64,000 nucleotides of DNA from Seison nebaliae (GCA_023231475.1 JALJEE010001190.1:1-64000); one strand, 5' to 3'; counted from the stretch's first letter, positions 10,140 to 22,768 are shown. Notes: generated from the letters alone by a model not told the origin. Program-made: numbers and translations.

Positions 10140-11307
10140 TCAGCTGATAAGATAACGCCTTAGCTCTCTTTGTGTCAAATCAAATGTGGTGAAACTGAGA
10201 CCGACCGCTATCGGTCCTTTCAACCAATTCATACTAAGTCCTTTGTATAATCCTCGAACGCCATCTTGACGAATGACATATTGGAAAGTTGAATAAATAT
10301 TTCTACATTCATAAACGACATTTGGAGGATGTAACACGGCTGCTGTCTAAAAAAGAAAATAATGAAAAAAAGTGATTGAATGAAAAAGAAATAACTTGCA
10401 TTCTCCTTCGAATGATGTCCAATGGATAGGAGGCCGATTGGCCAATTAATCCAGCTAAACCGCCGAATGCCATTCGTTCGAAAGGACTCGGCTCGTCATT
10501 ACCAGTACGTTCACGATGAATATGTTTGAGAGATTCGTATGTGAAGAAACCGAATCCAGCGTAAGGTATCGTTCCCAGAACGGTTGGGAGACTTCCATGA
10601 TAGAGACCGATATATCCTTTCGTTTCAATAACATTTTTGAAAATTTGAGAGAAAGATCGAAATCTGAAACTGAAATGATAAAAGATGAGAGAGAATGAAA
10701 TATAACACTTCTCTATTCGTAACGGCCATTCGAGCACGAGCTAAATCGAGTGGATATGTAAGAAAAGAAGCGGTCGCTCCCGCCAGACTACCTGCGATAA
10801 ATCGTCGTCCTGGTGTATAATCGGCTTTTATTCTAGAGAATGAAATGAAACAATTTCTCATTGAACAATGAAAATAAACAGATTTTTTGATCCTTCATTC
10901 ACATGAATTGTTATTCTATCAACTTTTAACAAATTTTTCCACTGTTCATGAGCTGCAAATTGAATGGAAGCAAATGGGACAATTCTTGCTAGAGTTGCTG
11001 AATTTCCTCTCCAGAGAGCGGTAGATCCTTCATTCTTTACAATATGTACAATAAACGAAATTACCTTTTTGTAAGAAAACTTCCTGTCATTTGTTTGAAA
11101 GTTAATTTTCGTTCTATCAAAAGGAGCTATCGTTGTTTTGGCTACCGCTCCAGCAATACCACCAGCAATTAAACTCGACATAAATTTTTCACGTTTCGTT
11201 AACTAGACAAACGATAAGAGATAAGACTAAAATCGATTTCGTTAATAACAAACCAAATGATGTAATTCGTGACTGTTCTTTTTCTCGTCCTCTTCATTCG
11301 ATTCCAT
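10140..11307 (-). CDS. SLC25A42: Mitochondrial coenzyme A carrier (SLC25A42-like)
   Basis: Inner mitochondrial membrane carrier that in the family exchanges CoA for adenine nucleotides. Three carrier repeats are visible. The first has [12 protein letters not shown] and [20 protein letters not shown]. The second has [20 protein letters not shown] and [20 protein letters not shown]. The third has [20 protein letters not shown] and [19 protein letters not shown]. All are close to SLC25A42 wording. The start is ATG 11307: a first exon ([18 protein letters not shown]) is followed by a short intron ending CTAG near 11203, then [15 protein letters not shown]. Another intron of 47 nt (phase 2) lies near 10831-10877, and there are at least two more. 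The stop is at 10140-10142. Its upstream region is shared with no close neighbour. Confidence 0.9.
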
Positions 11308-11779
11308 CAAATATTAGAAACGGAATTTACTATTTCCAAATTACATTTGCTTTCTTCATAAAATATTTCAGAAATAATTTAGTTCTATCAAATTGTGGTG
11401 TTATGTTCTGGAACGATTCTTTCTTTTTTCTAACAAGTATCTTCCCAAAGAGTTAGGTAAGAGAAGAAGCGAAATCTGAGAAGAAAGAAATAAATGAGAA
11501 TGGTCAAATGCATCATGGAAAGAAGTAAAAAATGAATTAAATTAAATAAAGAAGAAAGAAAAGGAAATAAGGGAAAGGAAGAAATTATCATTCACAAGAT
11601 CATTAAATGTGTTTTTCGACAAAAATAAAAAGAAGTGAAGAATTGATGGCATATTATATTTAACAAATGATAATTCAATCGATCTTCTTTCTCCACATGT
11701 CTCATCGAACTTACATCCTTCACAACGACCATATGATCTAGAATAAAGTTTTACTTTTTAAATTGAGACGGAAATTAGT
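11308..11779. other. Intergenic between SLC25A42 promoter side and EMC2 3' end
   Basis: No gene is supported. The segment is AT-rich with purine-rich runs (GAAGAAAGAAAAGGAAATAAGG-like) at about 11545-11585. It should contain the SLC25A42 promoter and the EMC2 3' UTR, both transcribed leftward. Confidence 0.4.
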
Positions 11780-13009
11780 TTACTCATTAATATTTAGAGA
11801 TTTTAATAATAATTCTAATTGACATAATTGTGATTGAGGGAAAGTGTTGGACAATTGTTCATCTTCATTCGTTTCATCGTTTTCATTACGGAAATCATCA
11901 TGATATAAATATCGGAGACGTCGAATACAATACGATAATAAATTGGCATTGATTTCCCATTCGCTCAATTGTTCTATCTTCGTATTTTGAAGGAGACGTT
12001 CCATCGACTCATTAATTGTCGTTTCATTGACATTGATGGAATTGACTGAATTGTTTACATTCGCATTTTGAAAATTTGAGGATGGTAATTTTTTCGTTCT
12101 CCAAGAATCGCCATTATTATTCATTGCTCTCAATCGAATTAATGTTAAAAGTAATCCATAAATTGAACGGACATTATTCTCCTCATATAACCAAATCGAT
12201 CGACAGAAATAATATTTCGCTAAATATAATTTTTCGGAACTATAAAGTATTTCTCCATATCTCAAATTGAAGACAGGATTATGTGGCATCAATAACAATA
12301 ATTCTTCGACACAAAAAGCCGCTTTCTCTAAATCGAACGTTTTTGAATTCAAATACAACTCACTCAATTCGATCCAAGCTTCTTTATCTGTCGATCTCAA
12401 CTTCAAATACTTCGTCAACAATTCAATGGCGATCGGATAATTAAATCGAGATTTATAAATTGCCACCATTCTCTTGAACGCCAACGTATTATCATTCGAT
12501 TCATTTGACGTCTCTTGTATCATTGTCATCGATTCGTAAACAGATAATGCTCCCTTATAATTACCATCTGCTTCGTCGAACATTGCCGACAAAATTTCAA
12601 CACGTTGAGATTTGGGGAATTGTTTCTTCAATTCTTTCAGGATTCTTTCGGCCTCCACCATCTTATTGCAATCGAGTAACGCAAAATAGACTTGTTCCAA
12701 CAAAAAATATTTCTCGTTCAATCCAATCAAATTTCCACTGTTATCCGTCACGATTCCACAACAAGCGGTAGATCCGTTATTCGTTAACAAATTGGAAAAT
12801 GACAAAACGACATTTTCACCAATTGCCCCGAAAAATGTGCAAATGATTTTAACCAAACAATTCTCGTTCAATAACCGACCCGAATCCAAATACGTCTCCC
12901 AAACATCAATTATCTCCTCGCTTTTCCTCTCTCCATTTAATCGCCACTCCCTTAAAATTGTGACAGCTTCCGCTGTATTCCTCGGGGGATATTCCACAAT
13001 ATCACACAT
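11780..13009 (-). CDS. EMC2: ER membrane protein complex subunit 2 (EMC2/TTC35)
   Basis: Cytosolic TPR scaffold of the ER membrane protein complex, which inserts tail-anchored and multipass proteins. The EMC2 signatures are LKELKKQFPKSQRVEILSAM, the TPR pair around AIELLTKYLKLRSTDKEAW and IELSELYLNSKTFDLEKAAF, then CVEELLLLMPHNPVFNLRYG and LAKYYFCRSIWLYEENNVRS. The start is the first ATG at 13009; upstream in-frame GTG is ignored. It appears as a single exon of about 409 aa, well above the roughly 297 aa of human EMC2. The extra length is an Asn/Ser-rich insert after the last TPR (SSNFQNANVNNSVNSINVN) and an acidic stretch (NENDETNEDEQ) before the C-terminus. Confidence 0.85.
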   Translation of the reverse strand: MCDIVEYPPRNTAEAVTILREWRLNGERKSEEIIDVWETYLDSGRLLNENCLVKIICTFFGAIGENVVLSFSNLLTNNGSTACCGIVTDNSGNLIGLNEKYFLLEQVYFALLDCNKMVEAERILKELKKQFPKSQRVEILSAMFDEADGNYKGALSVYESMTMIQETSNESNDNTLAFKRMVAIYKSRFNYPIAIELLTKYLKLRSTDKEAWIELSELYLNSKTFDLEKAAFCVEELLLLMPHNPVFNLRYGEILYSSEKLYLAKYYFCRSIWLYEENNVRSIYGLLLTLIRLRAMNNNGDSWRTKKLPSSNFQNANVNNSVNSINVNETTINESMERLLQNTKIEQLSEWEINANLLSYCIRRLRYLYHDDFRNENDETNEDEQLSNTFPQSQLCQLELLLKSLNINE

Positions 13010-14120
13010 TTTCTTCACGATCTGCCCACTCGAATTTGTGAAGTGAAATAATGGTTCTCGCTTCTTCTTCGAAAATTTATTATTTCTCTGATTATCTTCC
13101 CACTATTCTTATGAATAATTCTTCTCCCGTTCGACTTCTCTGTTGATGATATGATTTGCCTACAATTGCTATTCAGCTTGCTTTTTCAACATTATCCATA
13201 ATATCTCCGATTTATTCAAGAAATTTTAATAGAATAAATAATATAATCAAATACACAATATTCGTTTCGTTCTTCGAATGATAAATTTTATCAGATAACA
13301 ATCTTTACATAGAAGAAACTCACAATATCAACATCTTCATTCCTAACTTATTTATTTAGATAGTGTACATTCTCAACAGAATCTACTTCTATGTCCTTCT
13401 CACCAATCTTCTAATTAGATCACCACTTTAGAATTATTTTTCAAAATTTTTATTTTTCTTTGTAATTGCTAGAAAATATTCTACTACATATTTAAGAACT
13501 ATTTTATTTGTTTGTTTTCTTATCTTCCCTTAAACATTTTTTTTCTATTACTTTTCCCATTTCAAATTTACTTTTATACTTCAATATTATTAATAATTTC
13601 CAGCTTGACTTGTCTATTTATTATTAGTTTAATTATCGATATATATTTTCTTAATAAAATGGAATAAAATTAATCATAAATTTTTATCATTATTTATCAA
13701 TCGAATTGTTTATTTATCGAACTTATTTGTTTCCGATTGATAATCAATTAACAATTCTACTTCCCTCGACTTCACGAGTGAAACACATGTTTATTTGTAT
13801 ATAAAATTTCCTGAGAGTAATACCTAACAAAAGTAAGAGAATGTCTCAAAATAAAACCAATAAATCTTACACAACTTTAAACTTCGATATTTCAATAAAA
13901 GAAGTAATTTGACGTTCGAATGTGCTTTTATGAACCGAAATTACTCAATTTCCTTCAATCGATATATTGATTAATGTTCTTATTATTCATAAGAGAAATA
14001 TGAGAAGGGAAAGTTCGACGACATATGTCATTGATTGAGGTGTAGATGTTGAGGGGGGCGAAGGTTAAATTAATATTTTCTCCAATAAGAGAATAACTGA
14101 AAACCATTTCACATTGTGAT
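13010..14120. other. Intergenic, 1.1 kb
   Basis: I see no gene on either strand: stops are dense and composition is very AT-rich. It must hold the EMC2 promoter at the left and the ADAT2 3' UTR at the right. No repeat or known motif stands out. Confidence 0.45.
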
Positions 14121-14812
14121 TCATCCTTCTTGTTTTGTGGCTGGATTTTGTCTCGAATAAAATAATTTTATCAATTCTACACACTTCTCTTGTATTGACT
14201 CATTGTCGATCAACCGAATGAATATTGAATCATTGAATCTTCTTCTTTTCTTCATTTGTGATGACGTCACATCGACATCAAATACATCGATTACTGTTCC
14301 ACAACCACCAAACCGATCATTCTTACATCCATAAATTATCGATTTAATTTTCAATTGACGTAAAAGATCTGGAAATAAATCGTAGACATATTTCTCTTTT
14401 TAACAAACCAATTCTTAACCAGCACACATAATACATGGTTCCATTGTTACGTAAAAAATGAGATTATTAATCAGATCATCAAATTTCAAGGGAAATAATT
14501 CCAAAATAAATTTCAATTTTCTCTTCAAATTTTCAATCGCCACAATTTCCGCATGTCTCGTTGGATCACATTCTTTTATTGTCTCATTATGTCCCTTTCC
14601 TACCAAGTAGAGATTCTCTCTAAAAATTTTATTTACAAAATATTTTTCACCAATGTTAATTTTTTTCAATTGAAAATTTCTTAATTGAAAAATCCTAACT
14701 CATTCCTTAAGAATATTGCACAGGCAACTGGCACTTCAGGCACTTCACACTTTTCACAAAGTTTCGCTTCGTTGATGGCGAATTCCATCAAATGTTTATC
14801 ATTCATTTTCAT
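14121..14812 (-). CDS. ADAT2: tRNA-specific adenosine deaminase subunit 2 (ADAT2)
   Basis: Catalytic subunit of the ADAT2-ADAT3 enzyme that converts A34 to inosine in tRNA anticodons. The zinc/catalytic motif TRHAEIVAIE (His and Glu) and the PCIMCAG motif (two Cys) are both present, followed by IIYGCKNDRFGGCGTV as in ADAT2. Three exons can be placed. Exon 1 starts at ATG 14812 (MKMNDKHLMEFAINEAKLCE, then VPEVPVACAIFLRN). Exon 2 gives ENLYLVGKGHNETIKECD to MCA. A 51-nt intron follows, beginning GTTAAGAATTGG and ending TTTCCAG, and exon 3 continues DLLRQLKIKSII. All active-site residues are present. It should function with ADAT3 encoded elsewhere. Confidence 0.9.
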
Positions 14813-15333
14813 TTCGTTTCTCTATTTCTCTCCTTCAAATCTTTTATTCACTATTTCCTTTTAATATTTTGTTAGATTGAAATACTTTTCGAATTTACAT
14901 CACCATTTCGATAAGGTTTGAAGAAGAGAGTCGAAATTAAATGGAGAGAAATGCATAACATCTAATCGTTCGAATGATATAATAACAACAGTTGTCAATT
15001 GTCCATAAAGTTTTCATGTCATTCTTTACCTCTTACTTTCTCTTCCCATTTATTTACATAAAAATGAGAGGAAAAAGTTCGATGACAAATAGATAAGAGG
15101 AAAAGAGCAAAAATATTTTAATTTATTTTTTCGATCTCATAATTTTTATATAGTTTACAATTGGAAAGAAAGATACGTAAAAGAAGAAATCATTCTAATT
15201 AAGAATAATTAATTTGAAATCCTTTTCACATGTTCACATTTCGATTCGAATATAAATCTTTCGAATAACAATCGAACTATTTCAGTTCCGGTGATTTTCA
15301 ATCATATTTCAATTCAATTCCAAACTCTTTATT
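14813..15333. other. Divergent intergenic region between ADAT2 and the EF-hand gene
   Basis: The two genes diverge from here, so the 520 bases should contain both promoters. I see no coding potential and no strong TATA or other motif that I would name. Confidence 0.4.
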
Positions 15334-15782
15334 ATGACAACTCGACCATCATTTCGTTATTATTTTTTAAACATAAGTCTCCAAATTAATTCAAGTAGCT
15401 GAAGGAGAAATATCTAGTGCTCCTGGTGAAATGGATGATTTGTTCACATCTATCTGGAACGATATTTATCATAATTCATCGTTAGCAAAAAGTTTATTCT
15501 TTTTTCTTCATTGAAATATATTAAACTTTCTGAAAAGATGCCGAACCCGAAGAAAAACAGCTGATAAATTATAAACAATTAAAATTAGCATTGATGGAAT
15601 CGAAGCAGTCGAAACCATTTGATGCGGTTTATTTAGAGAAATTATTGGACCACTTTTATAATGTGGACACGAATCGTGATGGGAAAATCAGCAGAAAAGA
15701 GTTCATTAAATTTATGGTAGAAAATTTTGACACTGTAATGGGAGCATTCGATCCGAAAAATGATAACGAATTCGATTTTTAA
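15334..15782 (+). CDS. Small EF-hand calcium-binding protein
   Basis: A three-exon model gives about 120 aa. Exon 1 starts at ATG 15334 (MTTRPSF). A 41-nt intron beginning GTTATT leads to exon 2 (LAEGEISSAPGEMDDLFTSI, then WNDIYHNSSLAK), and a second intron of about 55 nt leads to exon 3, which runs to TAA at 15782. Exon 3 contains one clear EF-hand loop, DTNRDGKISRKE, with Asp at position 1, Asp at 5, Gly at 6 and Glu at 12, all ligands intact. The preceding helix region (YKQLKLALMESKQSK) may be a second, non-binding EF-hand half. I do not recognise the family. The start could instead be ATG 15431. The gene is convergent with DHRS1, with about 200 bases between the stops. Confidence 0.7.
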
Positions 15783-15988
15783 ATTCTATACAGTTTTCAA
15801 GCGTTTATATACATCTTTCAATACTCCTCATCAATACCCACGAAATGATGTTATATTTAAAATTTAATTATCTACTAACTTATTTCATTATTATTCAGAA
15901 ATTTGAATAATTATTTATTTGTTTAAGTAATCTGATATTAATCCACTTACAGTTAATTGTTAATAAAATTGAAGATGTTTTTTCTTCC

Positions 15989-16957
15989 TTAAAATTTATA
16001 CGAGTAAAGATGTAATAACCATTTGGGAGCCTTTAAGAATGAAGGAATGAATACTTTGAACATTTTCAGCCATGGGATTGGTGCCGATTTAATACATCGT
16101 AAATTAGGTGCCTTCTCACCATTCTCATCAACTATATTATACTCGTCACATAAATCACCAGTATGGAATATTCTTCCATTCTTCGACATAATCTTTTCAT
16201 CTATCAACATTAATATGTATTGATCATATATATAATAAATTAAGTAACCTTGAAGCATAGATACGATACATTTACCAGAAAATGTAACACTTTCACAATT
16301 TTTAAACATTTCCTTAAAATCATCAGGCAGATCCTTCTTCATCATTTCTTCTACGTTTTCTGTTTGCACCGCACCGGGCCATAACGACACACAGGCAACG
16401 TTATCGTTCTTCAATTCATAACCAAAATCAGCTGTCATACGGTCCACTCCACTTTTTCCTACTCCATAAGCCACGTTGAACACATATGATAATCCTCCAA
16501 AACTTGAAATGTTCACAATTAAGCCACTTCGCCTCTTTACCATCAATCTAGCCGCATATGTTCCACAAACATAGTTATTCCTTAAACCTACATTATTAAT
16601 ATCATCCCACACTTTTCCTGGATCTAATTCCATTTCGTAAAACTTTTCATTGAACTTATCCATGATGATATTGGCTCCGCTAAATGCATTATTCACCAAC
16701 AAATCCAATTTTCCCGATTGTTCTTTTTCAATTCTTTCGAATAATGATTTTACTTCATCATCTTTGGAATGATCACATTGAATTGGAATCACTTTACCGC
16801 CATTCGTTTCAATTTCTCTGGCGGTGTCGAATATTCTTTCTGAACTTCCGGTTATATAGGTCAATGCTCCGAATTTGGTAACTTCCAATGCAATACCTCG
16901 ACCAATTCCTTTCGATGCCCCAGTTACTAAAGCAATCAACTCATTTTCAACCTCCAT
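15989..16957 (-). CDS. DHRS1: Short-chain dehydrogenase/reductase DHRS1
   Basis: NAD(P)H-dependent reductase of the SDR family, in vertebrates an ER-associated enzyme acting on steroids and xenobiotic carbonyls. The cofactor motif TGASKGIGRG lies at residues 13-22. NNAFSGAN follows, then the DHRS1-typical VWDDINNVGLRNNY. The catalytic Ser is in VNISSFGG, and Tyr and Lys are in AYGVGKSGVDR. SLWPGAVQTENVEEMM and the FLKAPKWLLHLYS end also match DHRS1. A 48-nt intron (phase 1, GTTACTTAAT to TTGATAG, near 16198-16246) leaves the frame open if unspliced; splicing it gives MLQDEKIMSKNG, the expected wording. The start is ATG 16957. Confidence 0.9.
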   Translation of the reverse strand: MEVENELIALVTGASKGIGRGIALEVTKFGALTYITGSSERIFDTAREIETNGGKVIPIQCDHSKDDEVKSLFERIEKEQSGKLDLLVNNAFSGANIIMDKFNEKFYEMELDPGKVWDDINNVGLRNNYVCGTYAARLMVKRRSGLIVNISSFGGLSYVFNVAYGVGKSGVDRMTADFGYELKNDNVACVSLWPGAVQTENVEEMMKKDLPDDFKEMFKNCESVTFSGKCIVSMLQGYLIYYIYDQYILMLIDEKIMSKNGRIFHTGDLCDEYNIVDENGEKAPNLRCIKSAPIPWLKMFKVFIPSFLKAPKWLLHLYSYKF

Positions 16958-17513
16958 TGTTATTACGCTTAATACTTAACTCTTTAATCGGCTTATTTAT
17001 TTAGTTGATTATTTTTAAATAGTATTATATCAAATCTCTCGGTAACAATTTAAAAATAAAAAGGTAAGTTCTGCATTGTAACCATTGCACAGATATGAAC
17101 GTCGAAAGATGAAAAGTAATATTACTGACATATTATTATTATTTACAATTACAGTGAGTGATAGAAAATTCCTATGCGGGATAAAATTAAGAAAAATTTA
17201 TAAAAAAACACGGAATGTAACGGAAGTAAATCGATGTTTCTATATTATAACATTAGTGTTATGTCATATGCCATTTTATCCAACCATTTTACTACTTAAA
17301 TTTTTAGAAAGTATTATTAGAGTATTAGTAATTATTTAAAACAGACGAAAAAAATAAAATGAATAATGAAAGTACTACCACAATTAAAAAACAATAGAAA
17401 AATATATGCCAAAATTTTATTTAATAGCAAAAAGATGAAGATAATATTTTAATTAAAGACAATTGTTATATACATGAATCTAAAATTATATACACTTTGT
17501 GATGGGTAAAGAC
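16958..17513. other. Intergenic between DHRS1 and histone H3
   Basis: It contains the DHRS1 promoter and the 3' UTR of the H3 gene. An AATAAA signal for the H3 transcript is visible on the minus strand near 17416-17421. There is no histone 3' stem-loop consensus after the H3 stop. A 255-base open frame on the plus strand at 17085 has no support and is left out. Confidence 0.5.
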
Positions 17514-18249
<736 letters not shown>

Positions 18250-18629
18250 ATGAACATATTGAATAATCCTATTCGTGTGTACTGGATTTGTATTCCCTTA
18301 ATTTTTATACGCACAATTAATTTGACGTATGTTCATGAGAAGTGTGATGATTGTCATGGAAAAGGTAGAGTCAATTCAACTTTAGCGGCTTTCGCCAAAG
18401 TATTTACATTCAAAAATTACGTATTCTACTTCCTCATTGTTCTTTGTGGCTTAACCTGTTTCATTTTACTTCTAATGTACATAATTAGTTTCAAAATTGT
18501 TTTCTTATTCTTCTCGATTCTGATCAATTCATTTACAACTCTCTAGGAATGTGTCGTCCTCCTATGGAAACTGATCGACCCGGTGAAGGTGCAACGTCGT
18601 TTATTCGAAAATTTTTTACATTTGATTAA
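18250..18629 (+). CDS. Small single-pass membrane protein, hypothetical
   Basis: A two-exon model gives about 105 aa. The N-terminus (VYWICIPLIFIRTINLTYV) looks like a signal peptide, followed by a short lumenal part with a Cys pair (HEKCDDCHGKGRVNS) and an NST glycosylation site, then a membrane span (FYFLIVLCGLTCFILLLMYI). An intron from GTTTCAAAAT (phase 1) to CTCTAG near 18546 leads to the cytoplasmic tail MCRPPMETDRPGEGATSFIR and the stop at 18627. The model is supported by the clean splice and the conserved-looking tail. The family is not recognised. It is a divergent partner of H3. Confidence 0.6.
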
Positions 18630-18772
18630 AAATCTTCAAATTGAGAATATTTTATTAAAAATGAAAGTGAAATATTTTATATACATTCATTGTTCGATGT
18701 GGTTATCAAGAAGAAATGGCATTATCATTGTTTTTGTATAAAAATTAGTATAAAAAATTCGAGAAAAAAATT

Positions 18773-21660
18773 TTATTCATCAGTTCTCAATTTATTATCG
18801 ATGTTCTTCATTTGTTGAATGGAGAATTGAGAGTCGGTGGAATATTGGGATAATGATGAGGTTGATGTGGTGGCGATAGAATTGTTATCAATGTCATCCG
18901 TTCCATCATCTTCGTCACCGATGGTGATGAGATAATTTGAATTTTCGTCGATTTGAACAAATTGTCGTAATTTTTGTTTCAATCTATAAATCGTTCGTTG
19001 ATTTCTGACAGCAATCTTCCGATGTTTCTCAATGCGGTCGGTGAAGCAGGAATTATTCGTTTCCAAATCATTAATTTTCATATCAAAATTATGCAACTAG
19101 AAATTTAGTTAAAGTTTGAGATATATTCAAAGAACATAATTTTGGATTAATATGGATTAATATCAAACCAAATTTTTAATAGAAACCAAAAGAAAATGTT
19201 AATTTCAAATTAAATTTTACTAAAAATCTCATTTCGATTAAAAGAAGAATCGAGTTTCATTCATCAGAAAATATATTAGAAGATTCCATCAAAATTTTTT
19301 ATAAGAAAAAAATAATTTAATTTTCATCACTTCTGGTGATGAGAACGGGGCAACAGTAAAGGAAAAACGAATGGTTCCAGAAGAAAATAAAAATATTTCA
19401 AAAAGTTCTTATCTATTTTCGACGACGTAATCTTTCTTCTAGACGACGGTTTTCTTCCGTCATTTCTTGTAGAAGAATTTTATGTTCTCTCATCTATAAT
19501 TTTTGATGGAATACATCGGTTATTATGATCATCAAACGATTTATGTACAAAACACTCTCAAATTCACTCAATTATCGATAAAAATCGATATGGGCATAAT
19601 CGAACAAAAGAAAATTAACATCTTGTTTCAATTTTCGTCGTTCATTCCTCAGTTCTTGTTCGGTTTCTTCAGCTCTCTTCAATTGTTGATTAGTTCGTTT
19701 CAATGTACCTTCTAATGAAGATTTCTTTATAAAAAAAATTATTTCACATGAAAGTTTTAATAGAAAACATCGTGAAGTAATGACGTTCTATCTTGTTCGA
19801 TATCACCTAATCGAAATTTCATATCATTTAATTGTTTCGTTAATTCCTCTAAAAAAGAAGAGGAAATTGAATGTTAAAACTTCTCAAAGTGTTAAATAAA
19901 TAGAAACTATTCTTCTCAGAAATTGTTTGAATTTCTTTATGAAGGTTATTTTCATTTTGAACATCATTCATTTTCTTCGCATTCTGTTCTTTTTTCTGAT
20001 TTTCATGTCGACGTTCCAGTTCTTTCAATTCATTCAATTCCTCTTTCATTTCATTATAATCATTATATAAATTTGTAATTTTTTCATCTAAATCCAAATT
20101 GTAGAGAATTGAATGATTGAAATAATAACCGATAGTTTTTCCTTTAAGTTTTTCAAAGAAATTCACCATTGTTCGAGAGAGTAAAGCAGTTGGAATAACA
20201 GAAGTTAATGAGTTCTCATTATTCGTTTGGTCAGCCTCCACGTCATCATAGAACATGAGACCAGCTTCTTTAATTAAATTGTCTTTCGTCGTTAACAGAT
20301 TTCTCGCTCGTTCCATATCGCAACTCATATCGATCACTTTCCTTTTTGTCATTTCACATTCGTTCCTCATTTCACGTTCACGTCTCTTCGATTCAGCTCC
20401 TTGCTCCAACATCTCCTCAATCGTATCTTTGAGTAAATCGATTTTATAATTTAAAATTTTCTGTTTTCCAAATAAAATCAAAATTAAATTTTCTTTCCAA
20501 CAATTTCAACCTTCTCTTTCAATACATCATCATACGATGATTGGAGATCAGAAAATTTTTCTGATAAATTATCATTTCCATTTTCATTATCGATCGTCTA
20601 GAAAATTTCAAATTTATCATACCAATTATTATTCCAAAATCAGTTATATGATAAATGGAGTTAACCGAAACCTGTGTCATGTTATTATCGTTAATTGATT
20701 GATTCTACTGAGGGGGAGAAAATGAAGTGAAATTATTTGGATAAAAAATGGAAAAATATCATTTTTTTCATCGCACCAAATTGTTAGAATGTTAGAAAAG
20801 TGTGAACAGAATATGTGTATATGATGAGAATAATTTGGATGAAAATACTTTTTTCAATTTCCATAAAATTTCTCCTTTTCACCATTTCTAAAATTTTGTT
20901 TATTTTTTCCAAATTTTTCTTTTCACCTCAAAATGAAATTCCTGTAAAAATTTTTTTAGTAAACAATTCACTTGAATAGTCTCACAATAATCGAAGTTTC
21001 CTCTCCCCTTAAAAATATTAAATTTTTTAAAACATTTTTTTTTAATACGAAAATATCAGAATCTTCATTGAATGAGAGAACTGACATGGAATCGGATTTA
21101 TTCCGACAATAATTCCCTTTCATTGAACAATGACGAAGTAGTTGTTTGGGTTGTGTCAAATTGACATAAGAATTCTTCTTAAATTTTAGTGATTCATTAT
21201 CACTGGAACATGATTGTGCTGACGATGCAATGAATTCTTTCCGATAATTTACACCGAATCGTTTTAAAGAAGGAATAAATCTTCTCTTGTCGATTGACGA
21301 TGAGGGAAAATTTGAAAATTTATTACATAACTTTTTGGTGTTTGTGGTGATGAAGGAAAGAGAAGAGAAATAATTAACTTGTCTCGATGATTTGATGGAA
21401 GAATAATCACGAAGTTTCGTCTTTGATGATAATGAATCGATATTCTTTAAATTAAAAAAATTTAAAATTAATCAATTAAGATCATGAGAAATTGATGGAA
21501 GAAAAGGAACATTATCAAAATTATGTAAACGATGTGATTGTGGTGATTGGTGATGGTAAGATGATGATGAATCGAAATTGGAAAGTGATAAATTGGACAA
21601 AGCAGATGATGGAACATAAGAATTGGTGGGAATGTTAGAGAATCGATTATTAGTTGTCAT
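18773..21660 (-). CDS. LRRFIP-like coiled-coil protein (Flightless-I interacting)
   Basis: A multi-exon gene read from 21660 leftwards. The first exon and a 480-base open exon (21450-20970) are Ser-rich and disordered (SALSNLSLSNFDSSSS). Then come coiled-coil exons. The key one has YKIDLLKDTIEEMLEQGAES and, about 40 residues on, LLTTKDNLIKEAGLMFYDD. This matches the LRRFIP1/2 arrangement, in which the coiled coil ends in a D-x-LI-E-x-GL motif followed by a break and another coiled coil. Later exons (TEENRRLEERLRRRK; QRTIYRLKQKLRQFVQ) continue the coil, and the last exon is acidic and Ser-rich. LRRFIPs bind Flightless-I and Dishevelled and modulate Wnt and actin signalling. Exon joins are approximate, and the first ATG may not be the true start. 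Confidence 0.65.
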
Positions 21661-22768
21661 TTCTTTCTCAATCTTTCATCTCCTCAAAAATGTTGAAGAA
21701 ATTTAAGAGAAATTCTAAGCAATAAGAAATTTGAAAAGAAAGAAATCATTAAAATTTTGTAACAGATGTTCACAATGGATTAACAGATTTCCTAAAATAA
21801 ATAGTTCAAGCAATAAAACTTTTTATCTTTTTTCTTTTATTTTCAAGCAAAAATGTAACAACGTCTTTTCGAAAGAAATATAACTTTATTTTTTGTAAAT
21901 GATTTATCATTCGTATTCTTCTTTTTTTCTTTTCGGGTTCAAAATGAAAAAACTACTACTAGGAGCTAATAAGAAACATTCTTTACAATTCGAAGAATAT
22001 ATCTATCTGCATCTGTGTGTGTGTGTGTGTGTGTGAAGTGGAGTGGAGTGAAGATATAAATATTGAATAAAAGGAGATATGGATATGTATTTATCATATA
22101 CAAAAAGAAATATGTAGCTGGAAGAAATTATGTTGGTCTCTCTATTCTTCCATCTCCATCTTCCCCCATCCGACGTTCACATCAAAATATTTTTCAACTC
22201 TTTTCACTTTCATTCATTTATTCATTCAATTTCTACTCATCGGTAATTCAATTCTTTCTTTTTCATTCAAAATACAATCGAAATATTTTTACTTATTTAA
22301 CCAATGTTCCATCATTAATCAGATCTACCGGAAAATTTTTTTCCTTGTGGTTACATTAAAGAAAATTTAATTATTTTATAAATTAAATTTTTTTCATTTC
22401 TATTTTTAAAATGAAATTTCAAATTTTAAGCTTATCGATAAATCAATTTTTTCCTTCATCTATAGATGTTATAAGTAATTATGTCATCTTCGATTTTCAA
22501 ATGCGTTTTTTCAGTCGACATTTAACTTCGATATTAATTTTTGAAAAAATATGTTTCATCTTTTATTATTCACTCATAATTTCCTCATTCCAATTTATCG
22601 ATAGAGTTTAATGTGATTTGATTTCTTATGAATTTCCTAATGGAATCAATTCAATTGATCAATTGCTCAATCATATAAAATGGGTGGATAACGAAATTTT
22701 AAACAATTCTTTTTAAAACATAAAAACTTTAATAATTCTCTTCATTTAAACTCAATTAATTTCGAACA
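21661..22768. other. Divergent intergenic region, 1.1 kb, with a GT microsatellite
   Basis: It separates the LRRFIP-like gene and NHE8, so both promoters should lie here. A (TG)11 microsatellite is at 22014-22035. Open frames in the region are short and low in complexity, and I do not accept them as genes. Confidence 0.45.
22014..22035. repeat. (TG)n microsatellite
   Basis: A perfect dinucleotide run of 22 bases, followed by a purine-rich GAAGTGGAGTGGAGTG stretch. Confidence 0.95.

Noticed and set aside
17085-17339. 84-codon open frame on the plus strand with hydrophobic stretches
   Set aside because: No domain, no clear context, AT-rich composition, and it lies in the DHRS1 promoter; likely chance.
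17400-17513. Possible histone 3' stem-loop after H3
   Set aside because: No sequence matching the conserved 6-bp stem and 4-base loop; an AATAAA is present instead.
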